Positions 1 through 8,547 of a stretch of 64,000 bases of DNA are shown one piece after another. The notes below the pieces were generated by a model. The model had not been told where the DNA came from. It was given only the letters and a program-made list of their open reading frames with translations, and did no database searches. This DNA is from MD308 sp051888795 (GTDB taxonomy: Bacteria > Bacillota > Clostridia > Lachnospirales > Lachnospiraceae): the NCBI GenBank assembly GCA_051888795.1, contig JBJFCD010000142.1, positions 62,001 to 126,000 of the forward strand, given 5' to 3'. Numbering within the stretch: position 1 is the stretch's first letter; every line of letters begins with the position of its first letter. A program made the translations under genes and the position numbers.

Positions 1-261
1 CCTGAGGAAATAGATGCGTTTATAGATGAATATATCAATGCAGTGGGGGAACGCTTTTCGGTAACGGGTCTCAGAGAACGGGTACATGTATTTATACCGA
101 TTACCTGCCTCAGGGGAATTACCTGGTGTGCGATGGCATGGGTACAATATCAGCAGCCGGACAAGCTTATTTTCAATGAATCAACCTATCAGAAGCTAAA
201 TGCTTATCTGTCACATGATTTTTTGAGTCAGATTCGAAAAAATGAATTTGGAATGGTCTGA
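1..261 (+). CDS. C-terminal end of an APH/choline-kinase-like phosphotransferase (5' end outside window)
   Basis: The reading frame is open from the first base of the window and stops at TGA 259-261, so only the last 86 codons of a longer gene are present. The fragment contains the segment LRGITWCAMAWVQYQ, which resembles the helical C-terminal region of the aminoglycoside phosphotransferase / choline kinase fold, where a similar tryptophan-rich helix follows the catalytic lobe. The catalytic Brenner motif and the DFG-like aspartate would lie upstream and cannot be checked. It ends 40 bases before the next gene, on the same strand. The family call rests on this one stretch. No substrate can be proposed. 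Confidence 0.5.
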   Translation, partial: PEEIDAFIDEYINAVGERFSVTGLRERVHVFIPITCLRGITWCAMAWVQYQQPDKLIFNESTYQKLNAYLSHDFLSQIRKNEFGMV

Positions 262-300
262 TGATATAAATTATTTGAATTGAAATATAAGGAGGTTTTT

Positions 301-1026
301 ATGGGAAACAAAGAAAAACAGGAAACAAAAAAAATCAACTGGAAAAGTAAGTTAATACTGGCACTGGTTTTGGCACTGGTAATACTGGCATATTATTTTA
401 TACCGGCTGTTAACCAGACAACAAAAAAGATACTTGCAGCATTTGCAAGTGGTGATTTTACAGTGGTTCGTGACTTTGTGGAGTCTTACGGCGCATATGC
501 GGCAGCTGTTTCATTTATGCTTATGATCTTACAATCAATTGCTGCACCGCTTCCGGCATTTCTTCTAACATTTGCCAATGCAAACCTGTTTGGATGGGTA
601 AAAGGAGCAATTCTTTCCTGGAGCAGCGCTATGGCAGGGGCAGCAGTCTGCTTTTACATTGCAAGGATTCTTGGAAGGGATGTTGTTGAGAAGCTTACAA
701 GTAAAGCCGGATTACAGCAGATTGATGATTTCTTTGAGAAGCATGGAAGAATGAGTATTTTAATTGCGAGATTATTACCGTTTATTTCTTTTGATATTGT
801 CAGCTATGCGGCTGGTCTTACATCAATGTCTTTCGGAAGCTTTTTTATTGCAACAGGAATCGGACAGCTCCCGGCAACAATTATTTATTCCTACGTAGGA
901 AGTATGCTGACAGGAGGAGCAAAAATGTTTGTAACAGGACTTCTTCTTCTGTTTGCAATCTCAGCACTGATTGTTTTGCTGAAGCAATTATATAATGAAA
1001 AACAAAAGAAAAAGGAGGAAGTTTAA
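301..1026 (+). CDS. TVP38/TMEM64 (SNARE-associated/DedA-like) membrane protein
   Basis: A 241-residue polytopic membrane protein of the TVP38/TMEM64 family, related to DedA proteins that are linked to lipid scrambling and membrane homeostasis. A charged N-terminus (about 1-17) leads into a membrane helix (about 18-38). The conserved core follows, with APLPAFLLTFANANLFG (about 90-107) and the G-R-x8-Y family-type region ARLLPFISFDIVSYAAG (about 160-177). A lysine-rich tail closes the protein. An upstream TTG at 280 is in frame, but AAGGAGG at 289-295 sits correctly for ATG 301, so 301 is used. It is the first gene of a tight operon; the next start lies one base beyond its stop. TVP38 proteins are often found beside ArsS-type radical SAM genes, and the same pairing is seen here. 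Confidence 0.85.
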   Translation: MGNKEKQETKKINWKSKLILALVLALVILAYYFIPAVNQTTKKILAAFASGDFTVVRDFVESYGAYAAAVSFMLMILQSIAAPLPAFLLTFANANLFGWVKGAILSWSSAMAGAAVCFYIARILGRDVVEKLTSKAGLQQIDDFFEKHGRMSILIARLLPFISFDIVSYAAGLTSMSFGSFFIATGIGQLPATIIYSYVGSMLTGGAKMFVTGLLLLFAISALIVLLKQLYNEKQKKKEEV

Positions 1027-1027
1027 A

Positions 1028-1360
1028 ATGAATACTTATTACAATCCAGAAGATCTGGCAAAATTCGGAACAATGGGCGAAGAGGCACCTGAACTTTGGA
1101 ACAATTTTATGCAGTATTATGGCTCTGTATTTGCTGAGGGTGCGCTTACTGCGAGAGAAAAATCATTGATTGCTCTTGCTGTGGCTCATGCAGTACAGTG
1201 CCCGTATTGTATTGATTCTTATACACAGGATTGCCTGTCAAAAGGTGTTGATGAAGAGCAGATGACAGAGGCAATTCACGTTGCAGCAGCAATCAGAGGA
1301 GGAGCAACACTGGTACATGGTGTACAGATGAAAAATATTGTAAAGAAACTGGAGCTTTAA
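1028..1360 (+). CDS. AhpD-like carboxymuconolactone decarboxylase family protein (ArsS-associated type)
   Basis: A 110-residue single-domain protein of the carboxymuconolactone decarboxylase/AhpD fold. The helix EKSLIALAVAHAVQCPYCIDSY (about 41-62) carries the family CxxC redox pair (CPYC) with the preceding conserved glutamate and histidine. A third cysteine follows in QDC. The tail contains AAAIRGGATLVHG, the usual second conserved block. AhpD relatives pass electrons to peroxiredoxins or act as small peroxidases. A version of this length is the usual neighbour of the ArsS radical SAM protein, and here it lies two bases upstream of it. The start at 1028 is preceded by AAAGGAGGA at 1010-1018; upstream in-frame ATGs overlap the previous gene and were not chosen. 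The substrate is unknown. Confidence 0.8.
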   Translation: MNTYYNPEDLAKFGTMGEEAPELWNNFMQYYGSVFAEGALTAREKSLIALAVAHAVQCPYCIDSYTQDCLSKGVDEEQMTEAIHVAAAIRGGATLVHGVQMKNIVKKLEL

Positions 1361-1362
1361 TT

Positions 1363-2340
1363 ATGGAGATAAGAGAAGAATTTGGAAAATTGTCCCAGAT
1401 TCCGGAATTTGAAGAGTGTGTGGAAGATAAGTCTCTGTTGGAGACGGCAGAGATGTCTGTCCTTCAGGTTAATGTCGGAAGATTATGTAATCTGGCATGT
1501 AAGCACTGCCACGTAGAAGCAGGACCAAACCGGACAGAAATCATGGAAAAGGATGTTTTTGAAGCATGTCTTAAAGTGTATAAAGAATGGGGATTTTCTA
1601 CAATTGATATCACAGGTGGAGCACCAGAGATGAATCCTCATTTCAGATGGTTTGTAGAGGAGGCAACAAAAATATGCGCGCATGTTATCGTGAGAACGAA
1701 TCTTACGATTATGCTCGAAGAAGGTTATGAAGATCTTCCGGAGTTTTATGCTGGGCATAAGGTTAATGTAGTATGTTCGCTTCCGCATTATAAAGCAAAA
1801 AATTCCGAGAGACAGAGAGGTACAGGTACCTTTGAAAAGTCTATTGAAGTATTGAAAAAACTGAATGCATTGGGCTATGGAAAAGATCCTGAATTACAGT
1901 TGGATATGGTATATAATCCGGGAGGTGCTTTTTTCCCTCCTGAGCAGGCTGCTATTGAGAGAGAATATAAAGAACATCTTGGACAGGATTATGGAATTGT
2001 GTTTAATAATCTGTTTACAATCACCAATAATCCGATCGGAAGATTTGGCAATTTCCTTATAAGAACAGATAATATGGGAAATTATATGAAAAAACTTTAT
2101 GAAGCGTTCAATCCGGCTGCTGTTCCGGGAATGATGTGTAGATTTCAGCTTTCTGTAGGATGGGATGGAAGACTTTATGACTGTGATTTTAATCAGGCAC
2201 TGGATATGCCGATTGAAACCGGTGAAAATATCAAAGATCTTCCGGGAAAACCATATAAGAAAAGAAGAATATGCGTTGATAAGCATTGTTTTGCATGCAC
2301 AGCAGGACAAGGTTCGAGTTGTGGAGGCAGTACGGCGTAA
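1363..2340 (+). CDS. arsS: Radical SAM protein of the ArsS family
   Basis: A 325-residue radical SAM enzyme. The cluster-binding motif CxxxCxxC is C42-NLA-C46-KH-C49, and the following strand has DITGGAPEMNP, the usual SAM-contacting GGxP-type segment. The C-terminal third has the cysteine-rich end typical of the ArsS family (DUF3641 region), including CDF, CFAC and SSCGGS. In some relatives one of these cysteines is selenocysteine; here all are cysteine codons and no in-frame TGA is present. ArsS was named from arsenosugar synthesis in organisms that also have the methyltransferase ArsM. No ArsM-like gene is visible in this window, so an arsenic role is not established. It lies within the operon between the AhpD-like and C-GCAxxG-C-C genes. 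Confidence 0.82.
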   Translation: MEIREEFGKLSQIPEFEECVEDKSLLETAEMSVLQVNVGRLCNLACKHCHVEAGPNRTEIMEKDVFEACLKVYKEWGFSTIDITGGAPEMNPHFRWFVEEATKICAHVIVRTNLTIMLEEGYEDLPEFYAGHKVNVVCSLPHYKAKNSERQRGTGTFEKSIEVLKKLNALGYGKDPELQLDMVYNPGGAFFPPEQAAIEREYKEHLGQDYGIVFNNLFTITNNPIGRFGNFLIRTDNMGNYMKKLYEAFNPAAVPGMMCRFQLSVGWDGRLYDCDFNQALDMPIETGENIKDLPGKPYKKRRICVDKHCFACTAGQGSSCGGSTA

Positions 2341-2375
2341 CATAGAAGTACATCATTGAAAGGAGGTTAAAGATT

Positions 2376-2813
2376 ATGGAAGCACAACAGGTAAAAGAAG
2401 AATTTATAAAAGGTTATGACTGTTCGCAGGTGGTTTTCCGTTATTTTGCAGAAAAATTTGGAATATCAGAAGATGAGGCAAACAGGATTGCCGCAGGTTT
2501 CGGAGGCGGAATGCTGCTTGGTTCAGTCTGTGGTGCATATACGGGTGCATTAATGGCACTAGGTCTTAAGTATGGACATAGTAATCCGGATGGACTGCTT
2601 TCTCAGAAAGATATTATGATTGCAAAAAATACGCAATTGAAAGAGAAGGTTACAGAAGAGTTCAAAACGGTAGAGTGTAAAAAGTTAATTGGATATGATG
2701 TATCAACACCAGAAGGACTTAAAGGTGCGCTGGACAGTGGAAAAATGCTGGACTTCTGTCCATGTCTTGTAGAAAAAATGATAAAAATCGTAGAAGAAAT
2801 CATGGAGGATTAG
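2376..2813 (+). CDS. C-GCAxxG-C-C family (redox-active) protein
   Basis: A 145-residue soluble protein of the C_GCAxxG_C_C family. The signature cysteines are in order: DCSQ near residue 16, the glycine-rich stretch GFGGGMLLGSVCGAYTG with CGAxxG near residues 50-56, VECKKL near 108, and the CPC pair in DFCPCL near 130. Members are thought to be redox or metal-cofactor proteins, often placed beside membrane or radical SAM genes; no reaction is established. AAAGGAGG at 2359-2366 precedes ATG 2376. It sits 35 bases after arsS and 7 bases before the lipoprotein gene, so co-transcription is likely. Confidence 0.83.
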   Translation: MEAQQVKEEFIKGYDCSQVVFRYFAEKFGISEDEANRIAAGFGGGMLLGSVCGAYTGALMALGLKYGHSNPDGLLSQKDIMIAKNTQLKEKVTEEFKTVECKKLIGYDVSTPEGLKGALDSGKMLDFCPCLVEKMIKIVEEIMED

Positions 2814-2820
2814 AAACAGT

Positions 2821-3756
2821 ATGAAAAAGAGTATGAGATTACTTGGTATCGGTCTTATGACCGTCTTACTCCTGACCGGATGCGGAGGAGAAAAGGGAGT
2901 GTCTGATGATGAACTGATATCAGAAGATGCTTTTGAAGGACAGTATCTTGTGACAGCAGATTATGCGAAAGAGCAAGTTGGAAAAGAAGATGTCCTGTTT
3001 GTGGATTGTCGTGGTACAGACAATGCAAAAAAAGGAACAATAGAAGGGGCAGTGGCAACAACATGGCAAGAGCTCTGTACTTGTGATGAAAGCTACGGAA
3101 AAGCCGGAGATGAAGAATGGGGAAAAATCCCTGAAGCAAGTGATCTGGCAGAGAGACTTGGAAACCTTGGCATGTCAAAGGATAAGGAAATCATCTTACT
3201 TGGTGAAACATTGAATGGATGGGGAGATGACGCCAGAGTACTCTGGGAGCTTGTTGCAGCAGGATATGATAATGCAAAGATCGTGGATGGCGGATATTCA
3301 GCAGTAGTAGATGCCGGAGCTCCTACACAGAAAGGTGCTTCCGAGCCGACAGCCTGTGATGTGACAATTGATTCTATTGATAATACTCATGTGATGGAAA
3401 CAGATGAACTTATGAACAACTATGATGATTACAAAATTGTAGATGTTCGTACAGATGAAGAGTATGAAGGTGCTACCAAATATGATGAGGCTCAGGGCGG
3501 ACACCTTCCGGGAGCAATTCACATTCGTTATACAGATCTGTTCCGTGAAGATGGTACTTTGAGATCTAAAGCAGATATCGAAAGTGTACTTACAGATGCA
3601 GGAATTTCCAAAGACGATAAGATTGTAACTTATTGTACAGGAGGAATTCGTTCCGCATATGCACAGCTTGTCTTTGAGATGGCAGGCTATGAAAACACAT
3701 GGAACTATGACCAGTCTTTCTGGAGATGGGCGGTTGTAGGAGACGTAGAAAAATAG
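2821..3756 (+). CDS. Lipoprotein with tandem rhodanese domains (thiosulfate sulfurtransferase-like)
   Basis: A 311-residue exported lipoprotein. The N-terminus is basic and then hydrophobic and ends in the lipobox LLTGC with the acylated cysteine at residue 21. Two rhodanese domains follow. The first (about 40-160) keeps the fold (VDCRGT, GWGDDARVLWEL) but has no cysteine at the active-site loop. The second (about 185-305) has IVDVRTDEEY, GGHLPGAIHIRY and the loop CTGGIRS with the catalytic cysteine at 272. An inactive N-terminal plus active C-terminal domain is the classical layout of tandem-domain sulfurtransferases. The pair closely matches rhodanese domains 2 and 3 of the giant protein encoded downstream. 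It would act outside the membrane, carrying sulfur as a cysteine persulfide. The donor and acceptor are unknown. Confidence 0.88.
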   Translation: MKKSMRLLGIGLMTVLLLTGCGGEKGVSDDELISEDAFEGQYLVTADYAKEQVGKEDVLFVDCRGTDNAKKGTIEGAVATTWQELCTCDESYGKAGDEEWGKIPEASDLAERLGNLGMSKDKEIILLGETLNGWGDDARVLWELVAAGYDNAKIVDGGYSAVVDAGAPTQKGASEPTACDVTIDSIDNTHVMETDELMNNYDDYKIVDVRTDEEYEGATKYDEAQGGHLPGAIHIRYTDLFREDGTLRSKADIESVLTDAGISKDDKIVTYCTGGIRSAYAQLVFEMAGYENTWNYDQSFWRWAVVGDVEK

Positions 3757-3890
3757 GATAAATCCACTTGTTAAAGATATCAGCAAACAGTACTTGTTTA
3801 CAAACCCCGATCAATAAACAATGCTGTCAGAAAATGATATCGTTTAAATAAGAGGTTTTATTATAAAAGCATAGCAAAGGAGGGTAAAAC
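3757..3890 (+). other. Intergenic spacer with a short inverted repeat
   Basis: A 134-base gap between the rhodanese lipoprotein and the giant rhodanese/Big_2 gene. It holds a perfect 7-base inverted repeat, TTGTTTA (3794-3800) with TAAACAA (3815-3821), and a TATAAA-like -10 at 3862-3867 without a convincing -35. The repeat could be an operator or a weak hairpin; no run of T follows it. AAAGGAGGG at 3877-3885 is the ribosome-binding site for ATG 3891. Whether the giant gene is read from the upstream operon or from its own promoter cannot be told. Confidence 0.4.
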
Positions 3891-6800
3891 ATGAAAAAGG
3901 CTATGAAAAAAATAGCTGCTGTTATGATTGCACTTGTTGCAGTTATTGCGATTGCAGGAACAAGTATCCCTGCGGAAGCAGCAGCAAAGAAGCCGACAAA
4001 GATTACTTTGACAGCTACTACAAAAACAATTGATGTCAAAGGGAAAACAACGGTTTCTGTGAAATCTGTAAAACCGGCAGATGCGAGTAAATCGGTTAGC
4101 TTTAAATCCAGCAATAAGAAAGTTGCCACTGTATCATCCAAGGGTGTTGTAACTGGAAAGAAAGCTGGAAAGGTAACAATTACAGTAACATCTAAGGCAA
4201 ACAAGAAAGTAAAAAGCACAATTAAGATTACGGTAAAGGATTTGAAGCCTACAAGTGTCAGTGTAAGCAACCTTGCACTGAATGCCGGAGAAAAAAAGAC
4301 TTTGAGTGTAAAAGTAAAACCGGAAGGGGTTTATTGTCCGGTTTCTTACAAATCCAGTAACAGTTCTGTTGCCACTGTATCATCCAAGGGTGTTGTTACA
4401 GCAAAAAAGAATGGAACAGCTACAATTACTGTAAAAACAAAACAGAAAAACAAAAAAGGTAAATATCTTACCAAGACATGTAAAGTTACTGTTACAACAA
4501 AGGTGACAGGTCTTACTTTTGCAGAGAGTTCTAAGACTCTTAAAACAATAGGAGATACCTACACAAATAAGCTGACAGTTGCACCATCAACTGCAAGTAA
4601 TAAGAAAGTAACTTACAAATCAAGCGATGAAAATGTTGCAACAGTAGATGCATCCGGAAAAGTAACAACAAAGGCATATGGTGAGACAACCATTACTGCA
4701 ACAGCAGCAGACGGAAGCAAAAAGACAGCTTCTTATAAATTGACAGTTGCTGATCGTGCTAAAGATGATATTGCATGGCAGTATATGACATGTGATGAAG
4801 TATTTGAATCCATCGATAAGAATGAGAATCTTATCATTATCGACCTTCGTAAAGACAGTATGCCACAGGATGAAGCTACTGCAGGAATCAAAGATGCAGG
4901 ATATGCAGAAGGTGGACATATTGCAGGTTCTCTGCAGGTACCGGTATGGCCGACAAATACAAAAGAATTAGAAGATATGCTCAGAAGTACATATGTTATG
5001 GAGCAGATTAAAGATAATGATTCTGCGCTTGTATTTATTTGTCAGTCAGGTGCAAGCGGAGCTACAAGAGCTATTTCTGTTCTGAAAGATGAAGGAATTG
5101 ATCCTTCCAGAATGTACATTCTGAAAGGCGGCGGAAAAGAACTTGTAAAGAATTACGGCGACAAGCTTGTAAAAGGTTCTGAAGCATTTACAGGTGAATT
5201 TGTTATCAGCGCATCTGATCTGAAAGCAAAAATAGATGCTAAAGAAGAAATGACACTTGTAGATACACGCGGTGTTGACAGCAAAACTGAGACAGCAAAG
5301 AATGCAATTACTATGATTTGGCAGGAAATTTCAAAAACTCCTGTAACAGACGGAACAACTCCTGGACAGGCTGGTTTTGCAAGACCTTTAGGCGATAAAG
5401 AAATCAGCGAGCAGTTAGGCAAAATTGGACTTGGTGTTAACGATCAGATTATACTTTTCAGTGATGGACATGTATCCGGCGGCTGGGGCGATGACGGACG
5501 TATTGCATGGCAGCTGATTCAGGCTGGTTATGAAAATGTGAAGATAGTTAATGGCGGACTGACAGCTATGAAGGCAGCAGGAATTGAGACTCAGACAGGT
5601 CCTTCCGAAAGAAAAGCAAAAGAAGTTTCCGTAACAGTTAATACAACAGAACATGATTTTACAACAGATGCGTTATTAGAAAAAGTAAAAGCAGGTACAG
5701 TAAAAGTTGTTGATGTACGTGCAAATGCAGAATATGACGGAGCTCAGCTTTATGGTGAGAAATCCGGTGGACACATTAAAGGTGCAATCCATATCAGATT
5801 TACAGATCTCTTCAAATATGATGGAAGTCTCAAGAGCGTAGCCGAGCTTACAAAGATGTTTGAAGATGCAGGTCTTGAAAAAGACGATACAATCGCAACC
5901 TACTGTACAGGTGGTATCCGTTCTGCATACATGCAGCTTGTACTGCAGATGTGTGGATTTACAGACAGCCACAACTATGCAGAGTCTGCATACAGATGGT
6001 CTAACATAGAAGATGCAGGAACTAAAGACTACTGGGATCTTGCAACAGCAGTTAAGAGCCTGAGCTTCTCAAAAGAAGAGATAACTCTGAACGCAAAAGG
6101 TCAGACAGGAAAAGTAAAACTTACTGTAAAACCGGCAAATGCAACAAACAAAGAAGTTGAATATTCATCAGATAATGAAAAGGTTGCAACTGTAGCAGCA
6201 GATGGTACAGTTACAGCAACGGGTTATGGTTCAGCAACAATTACTGCAAAAGCAGTTAATTATCCTGATGTAACAGCTACATATACTGTAAATGTTGTAA
6301 AAGCAGATGAAGTTACAAATGCAAAACAAGTTTATGTTTCACCAGAATGGGTTAAGAACGCAATTGATGGCGATGTTGCAGGATATGAGAATGCATTCGT
6401 ATCAGAAGTATCCTGGGGAGAATTGTCAGGGGCAAAGAATTATAAAAAGGCTCATGTACCGGGAGCATATCACATTAACTCAGATGCAGTAGAGTATGAT
6501 GACTGTGATCCATGGCCGATGGGTGATGGCTATGACGATTTTGCACTGTATGGAGAACTGGAGATTAAGCCAGAAGATAACTTCAATATCAGAAGTGCAG
6601 AACAGTTAGCTGAATTCCTTGAGAAAAATAACATTACAAAAGATACAAAGGTTATCCTTTACGGAAGATCTGCAAGCGACTCCAGCGTAACAAGAGTTGC
6701 ATTTGCAATGCTTTACGCAGGTGTAGAAGATGTTAAGGTTATTGACGGTGGTATGCAGGGATGGAATAATGCAAACCTTCCGACAGAGACTACTGTAAAT

Positions 6801-8420
6801 GAACAGGTTGCAGGTGGAGATGACTATAAATTTGGCAGTGAAATTCCAGCACATCCAGAGTATATTATGTCCATAGAAGACGTAAAAGATAATTTGGAAA
6901 ACGATCCAAACTTCCGTCTTGTAAGTATCCGTTCTGAGGAAGAATTTGTTGGCAAGACAAGTGGATATGGTTATATCGCTGATGATCACGCAGGAGAGCC
7001 TCTCGGAGCAGTATGGGGACATGATACAGATGATGGTTCCTATGTAACAGAAGATGGAAAAGTTGCAAGTATTGAGAATCTGAAGGCAGTTCTTGCAGAG
7101 TCTGGATCTTCCCTTGAGAACGAAATTTCCTTCTATTGCGGAACAGGCTGGAGAGCAACTATCCCATTCCTGATTGCTTATCAGGCAGGAGTAGAGGATA
7201 TTAGTCTCTATGATGGCGGCTGGTGGTTATGGCAGCTGAAATACTACGGATGGGAAGATAAAGGAATTGAAGCTCAGCCGGATGTTTACCCAATTCAGCA
7301 GGTTACACCAGAAGAAGCTGTAAATTATGTTCAGCTTTCATTTGCAGAAGAAGCAATTACAACAGATGCATCTGGCAAAGCTCTTGCAGCAGGTGCTACA
7401 GCAAAAGCAAATGAGCTGACAGTAAGAAAAGCAGCTCGTGTAGACGCAACAGTAGCATACACATCTTCTGATGAAAATGTTGCAGTTGTTGCTGAGGATG
7501 GAACTGTAACAGCAAAAGGAATCGGAACAGCTACAATTACAGCTAAAGCTGGTTCTTATGAAGCGAGCTACACTGTAACAGTGGGTGAAGCTGAAGAAAT
7601 AGAAGAAACAACAAATTATATCTCTGCAGAAGATTTATATGCAGATCTTTGCGGCGATAAGACATATAAAATCCTCGATGTTCGATGCTACGACAACAAT
7701 GAGAGAGGTAATTATGTAGCTGGTCATATTGTAGGCGCTGTATCAGCAGATGTTGATGGAGCAGTATCCGGAAATGATAATGCAGCAGCAGAAGCAAATG
7801 TTAAAGCTGCAATTGCCGGAGATTCTGATTCTACCAAATATGCATTGGTTTGCTATTCAGGAAAGAGCTATGCAGCAGCAGCAACAAAGATTCTTAAAGC
7901 TGAGGGTGTTAAAAACAGCAACATTTTCACATTGAAAGATGGAATGATTGGTGAAAATGGATGGACAAAGACTGAGAAGTATAACAATTATATTGTAAAA
8001 ACTTATACATCAACAGGTGGATTTACATTCCAGAATGGAGTTACTGTAGATCGGCTCAAGGCAGATGTTGAGGCTGAGAAGAGTATTTATACAGTATTTG
8101 ATCTTCGTACAGTCGAAGAGTATGATGCAGGACATATCAATGGTGCAATATCTACTCCTTTAAGCAAAAAGGCAGATAGTGGAAATGTAGCACTTGAGGG
8201 TGATTTAAAACCAGAAGGTCTTGCAAATCTCCAGAAGGGCATAGATACAAATCCAAAAGGATTCTTTGTTCTTGAATGCTATAGTGGAAATAAATATGCT
8301 AATATGGCAGTAGGTTATTTGAGAGAACTTGGCGTTAGTGAGGAACAGATTATTGTTCTTGAAGGTGGAAGAGCAGCATGGATAGCTGCAGAGTATCCAG
8401 AAGTATCAAGTGCAGAATAA
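3891..8420 (+). CDS. Giant secreted protein: five Big_2 Ig-like domains and seven rhodanese domains
   Basis: A 1509-residue exported protein. A signal peptide (1-31, ending PAEAAA) precedes three Big_2 domains (about 35-116, 118-203, 204-287). Rhodanese domains follow: R1 (294-425, loop Cys384 CQSGASG), R2 (436-562, no loop cysteine, SDGHVSGG near 524), R3 (585-705, Cys672 CTGGIRS). Then come Big_2 number 4 (721-802), R4 (814-957, no cysteine, YGRSASDS near 924), R5 (985-1125, Cys1083 CGTGWRA), Big_2 number 5 (1147-1230), R6 (1240-1350, Cys1321 CYSGKSY) and R7 (1370-1505, Cys1463 CYSGNKY). No LPxTG signal or C-terminal membrane helix is seen. Single rhodanese domains handle persulfide sulfur; an exported chain of seven is unusual. 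The Ig domains probably act as spacers or wall binders. A strong terminator follows the stop. Confidence 0.9.
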   Translation: MKKAMKKIAAVMIALVAVIAIAGTSIPAEAAAKKPTKITLTATTKTIDVKGKTTVSVKSVKPADASKSVSFKSSNKKVATVSSKGVVTGKKAGKVTITVTSKANKKVKSTIKITVKDLKPTSVSVSNLALNAGEKKTLSVKVKPEGVYCPVSYKSSNSSVATVSSKGVVTAKKNGTATITVKTKQKNKKGKYLTKTCKVTVTTKVTGLTFAESSKTLKTIGDTYTNKLTVAPSTASNKKVTYKSSDENVATVDASGKVTTKAYGETTITATAADGSKKTASYKLTVADRAKDDIAWQYMTCDEVFESIDKNENLIIIDLRKDSMPQDEATAGIKDAGYAEGGHIAGSLQVPVWPTNTKELEDMLRSTYVMEQIKDNDSALVFICQSGASGATRAISVLKDEGIDPSRMYILKGGGKELVKNYGDKLVKGSEAFTGEFVISASDLKAKIDAKEEMTLVDTRGVDSKTETAKNAITMIWQEISKTPVTDGTTPGQAGFARPLGDKEISEQLGKIGLGVNDQIILFSDGHVSGGWGDDGRIAWQLIQAGYENVKIVNGGLTAMKAAGIETQTGPSERKAKEVSVTVNTTEHDFTTDALLEKVKAGTVKVVDVRANAEYDGAQLYGEKSGGHIKGAIHIRFTDLFKYDGSLKSVAELTKMFEDAGLEKDDTIATYCTGGIRSAYMQLVLQMCGFTDSHNYAESAYRWSNIEDAGTKDYWDLATAVKSLSFSKEEITLNAKGQTGKVKLTVKPANATNKEVEYSSDNEKVATVAADGTVTATGYGSATITAKAVNYPDVTATYTVNVVKADEVTNAKQVYVSPEWVKNAIDGDVAGYENAFVSEVSWGELSGAKNYKKAHVPGAYHINSDAVEYDDCDPWPMGDGYDDFALYGELEIKPEDNFNIRSAEQLAEFLEKNNITKDTKVILYGRSASDSSVTRVAFAMLYAGVEDVKVIDGGMQGWNNANLPTETTVNEQVAGGDDYKFGSEIPAHPEYIMSIEDVKDNLENDPNFRLVSIRSEEEFVGKTSGYGYIADDHAGEPLGAVWGHDTDDGSYVTEDGKVASIENLKAVLAESGSSLENEISFYCGTGWRATIPFLIAYQAGVEDISLYDGGWWLWQLKYYGWEDKGIEAQPDVYPIQQVTPEEAVNYVQLSFAEEAITTDASGKALAAGATAKANELTVRKAARVDATVAYTSSDENVAVVAEDGTVTAKGIGTATITAKAGSYEASYTVTVGEAEEIEETTNYISAEDLYADLCGDKTYKILDVRCYDNNERGNYVAGHIVGAVSADVDGAVSGNDNAAAEANVKAAIAGDSDSTKYALVCYSGKSYAAAATKILKAEGVKNSNIFTLKDGMIGENGWTKTEKYNNYIVKTYTSTGGFTFQNGVTVDRLKADVEAEKSIYTVFDLRTVEEYDAGHINGAISTPLSKKADSGNVALEGDLKPEGLANLQKGIDTNPKGFFVLECYSGNKYANMAVGYLRELGVSEEQIIVLEGGRAAWIAAEYPEVSSAE
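4122..4396 (+). repeat. Exact 29-bp direct repeat inside the Big_2 region
   Basis: The same 29 bases occur at 4122-4150 and 4368-4396, encoding VATVSSKGVV in Big_2 domains 1 and 2 of the giant protein. Exact DNA identity between domains whose flanks have diverged suggests recent duplication or gene conversion. Confidence 0.85.
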
Positions 8421-8425
8421 GATGA

Positions 8426-8465
8426 TATACAACAAAAGCAGACGAAAGTCTGCTTTTGTTGTATA
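8426..8465 (+). terminator. Strong intrinsic terminator after the giant rhodanese gene
   Basis: A perfect 18-bp stem (8426-8443 with 8448-8465) closes on a GAAA loop. It starts five bases after the stop codon. The right arm contains TTTTGTTG, giving a partial U-tract. It closes the rhodanese transcription unit. Confidence 0.88.
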
Positions 8466-8547
8466 AAATTAAATAGTTTACTATATAATACAGCAACCAT
8501 ATATAGATATTATCAATATATAATGTGTTGTTATAGATATTAACTAT

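Noticed and set aside
1483..1788. Minus-strand open frame opposite arsS
   Set aside because: No ribosome-binding site, no recognisable domain, and it lies wholly inside a well-supported gene.
2260..2340. Possible selenocysteine in the ArsS C-terminus
   Set aside because: All candidate positions are ordinary cysteine codons (TGT/TGC) and the frame ends in TAA.
7543..7935. Opposed open frames rich in L/H or Q inside the giant rhodanese gene
   Set aside because: They come from repeated GCA codons read in other frames; the plus-strand gene is certain.
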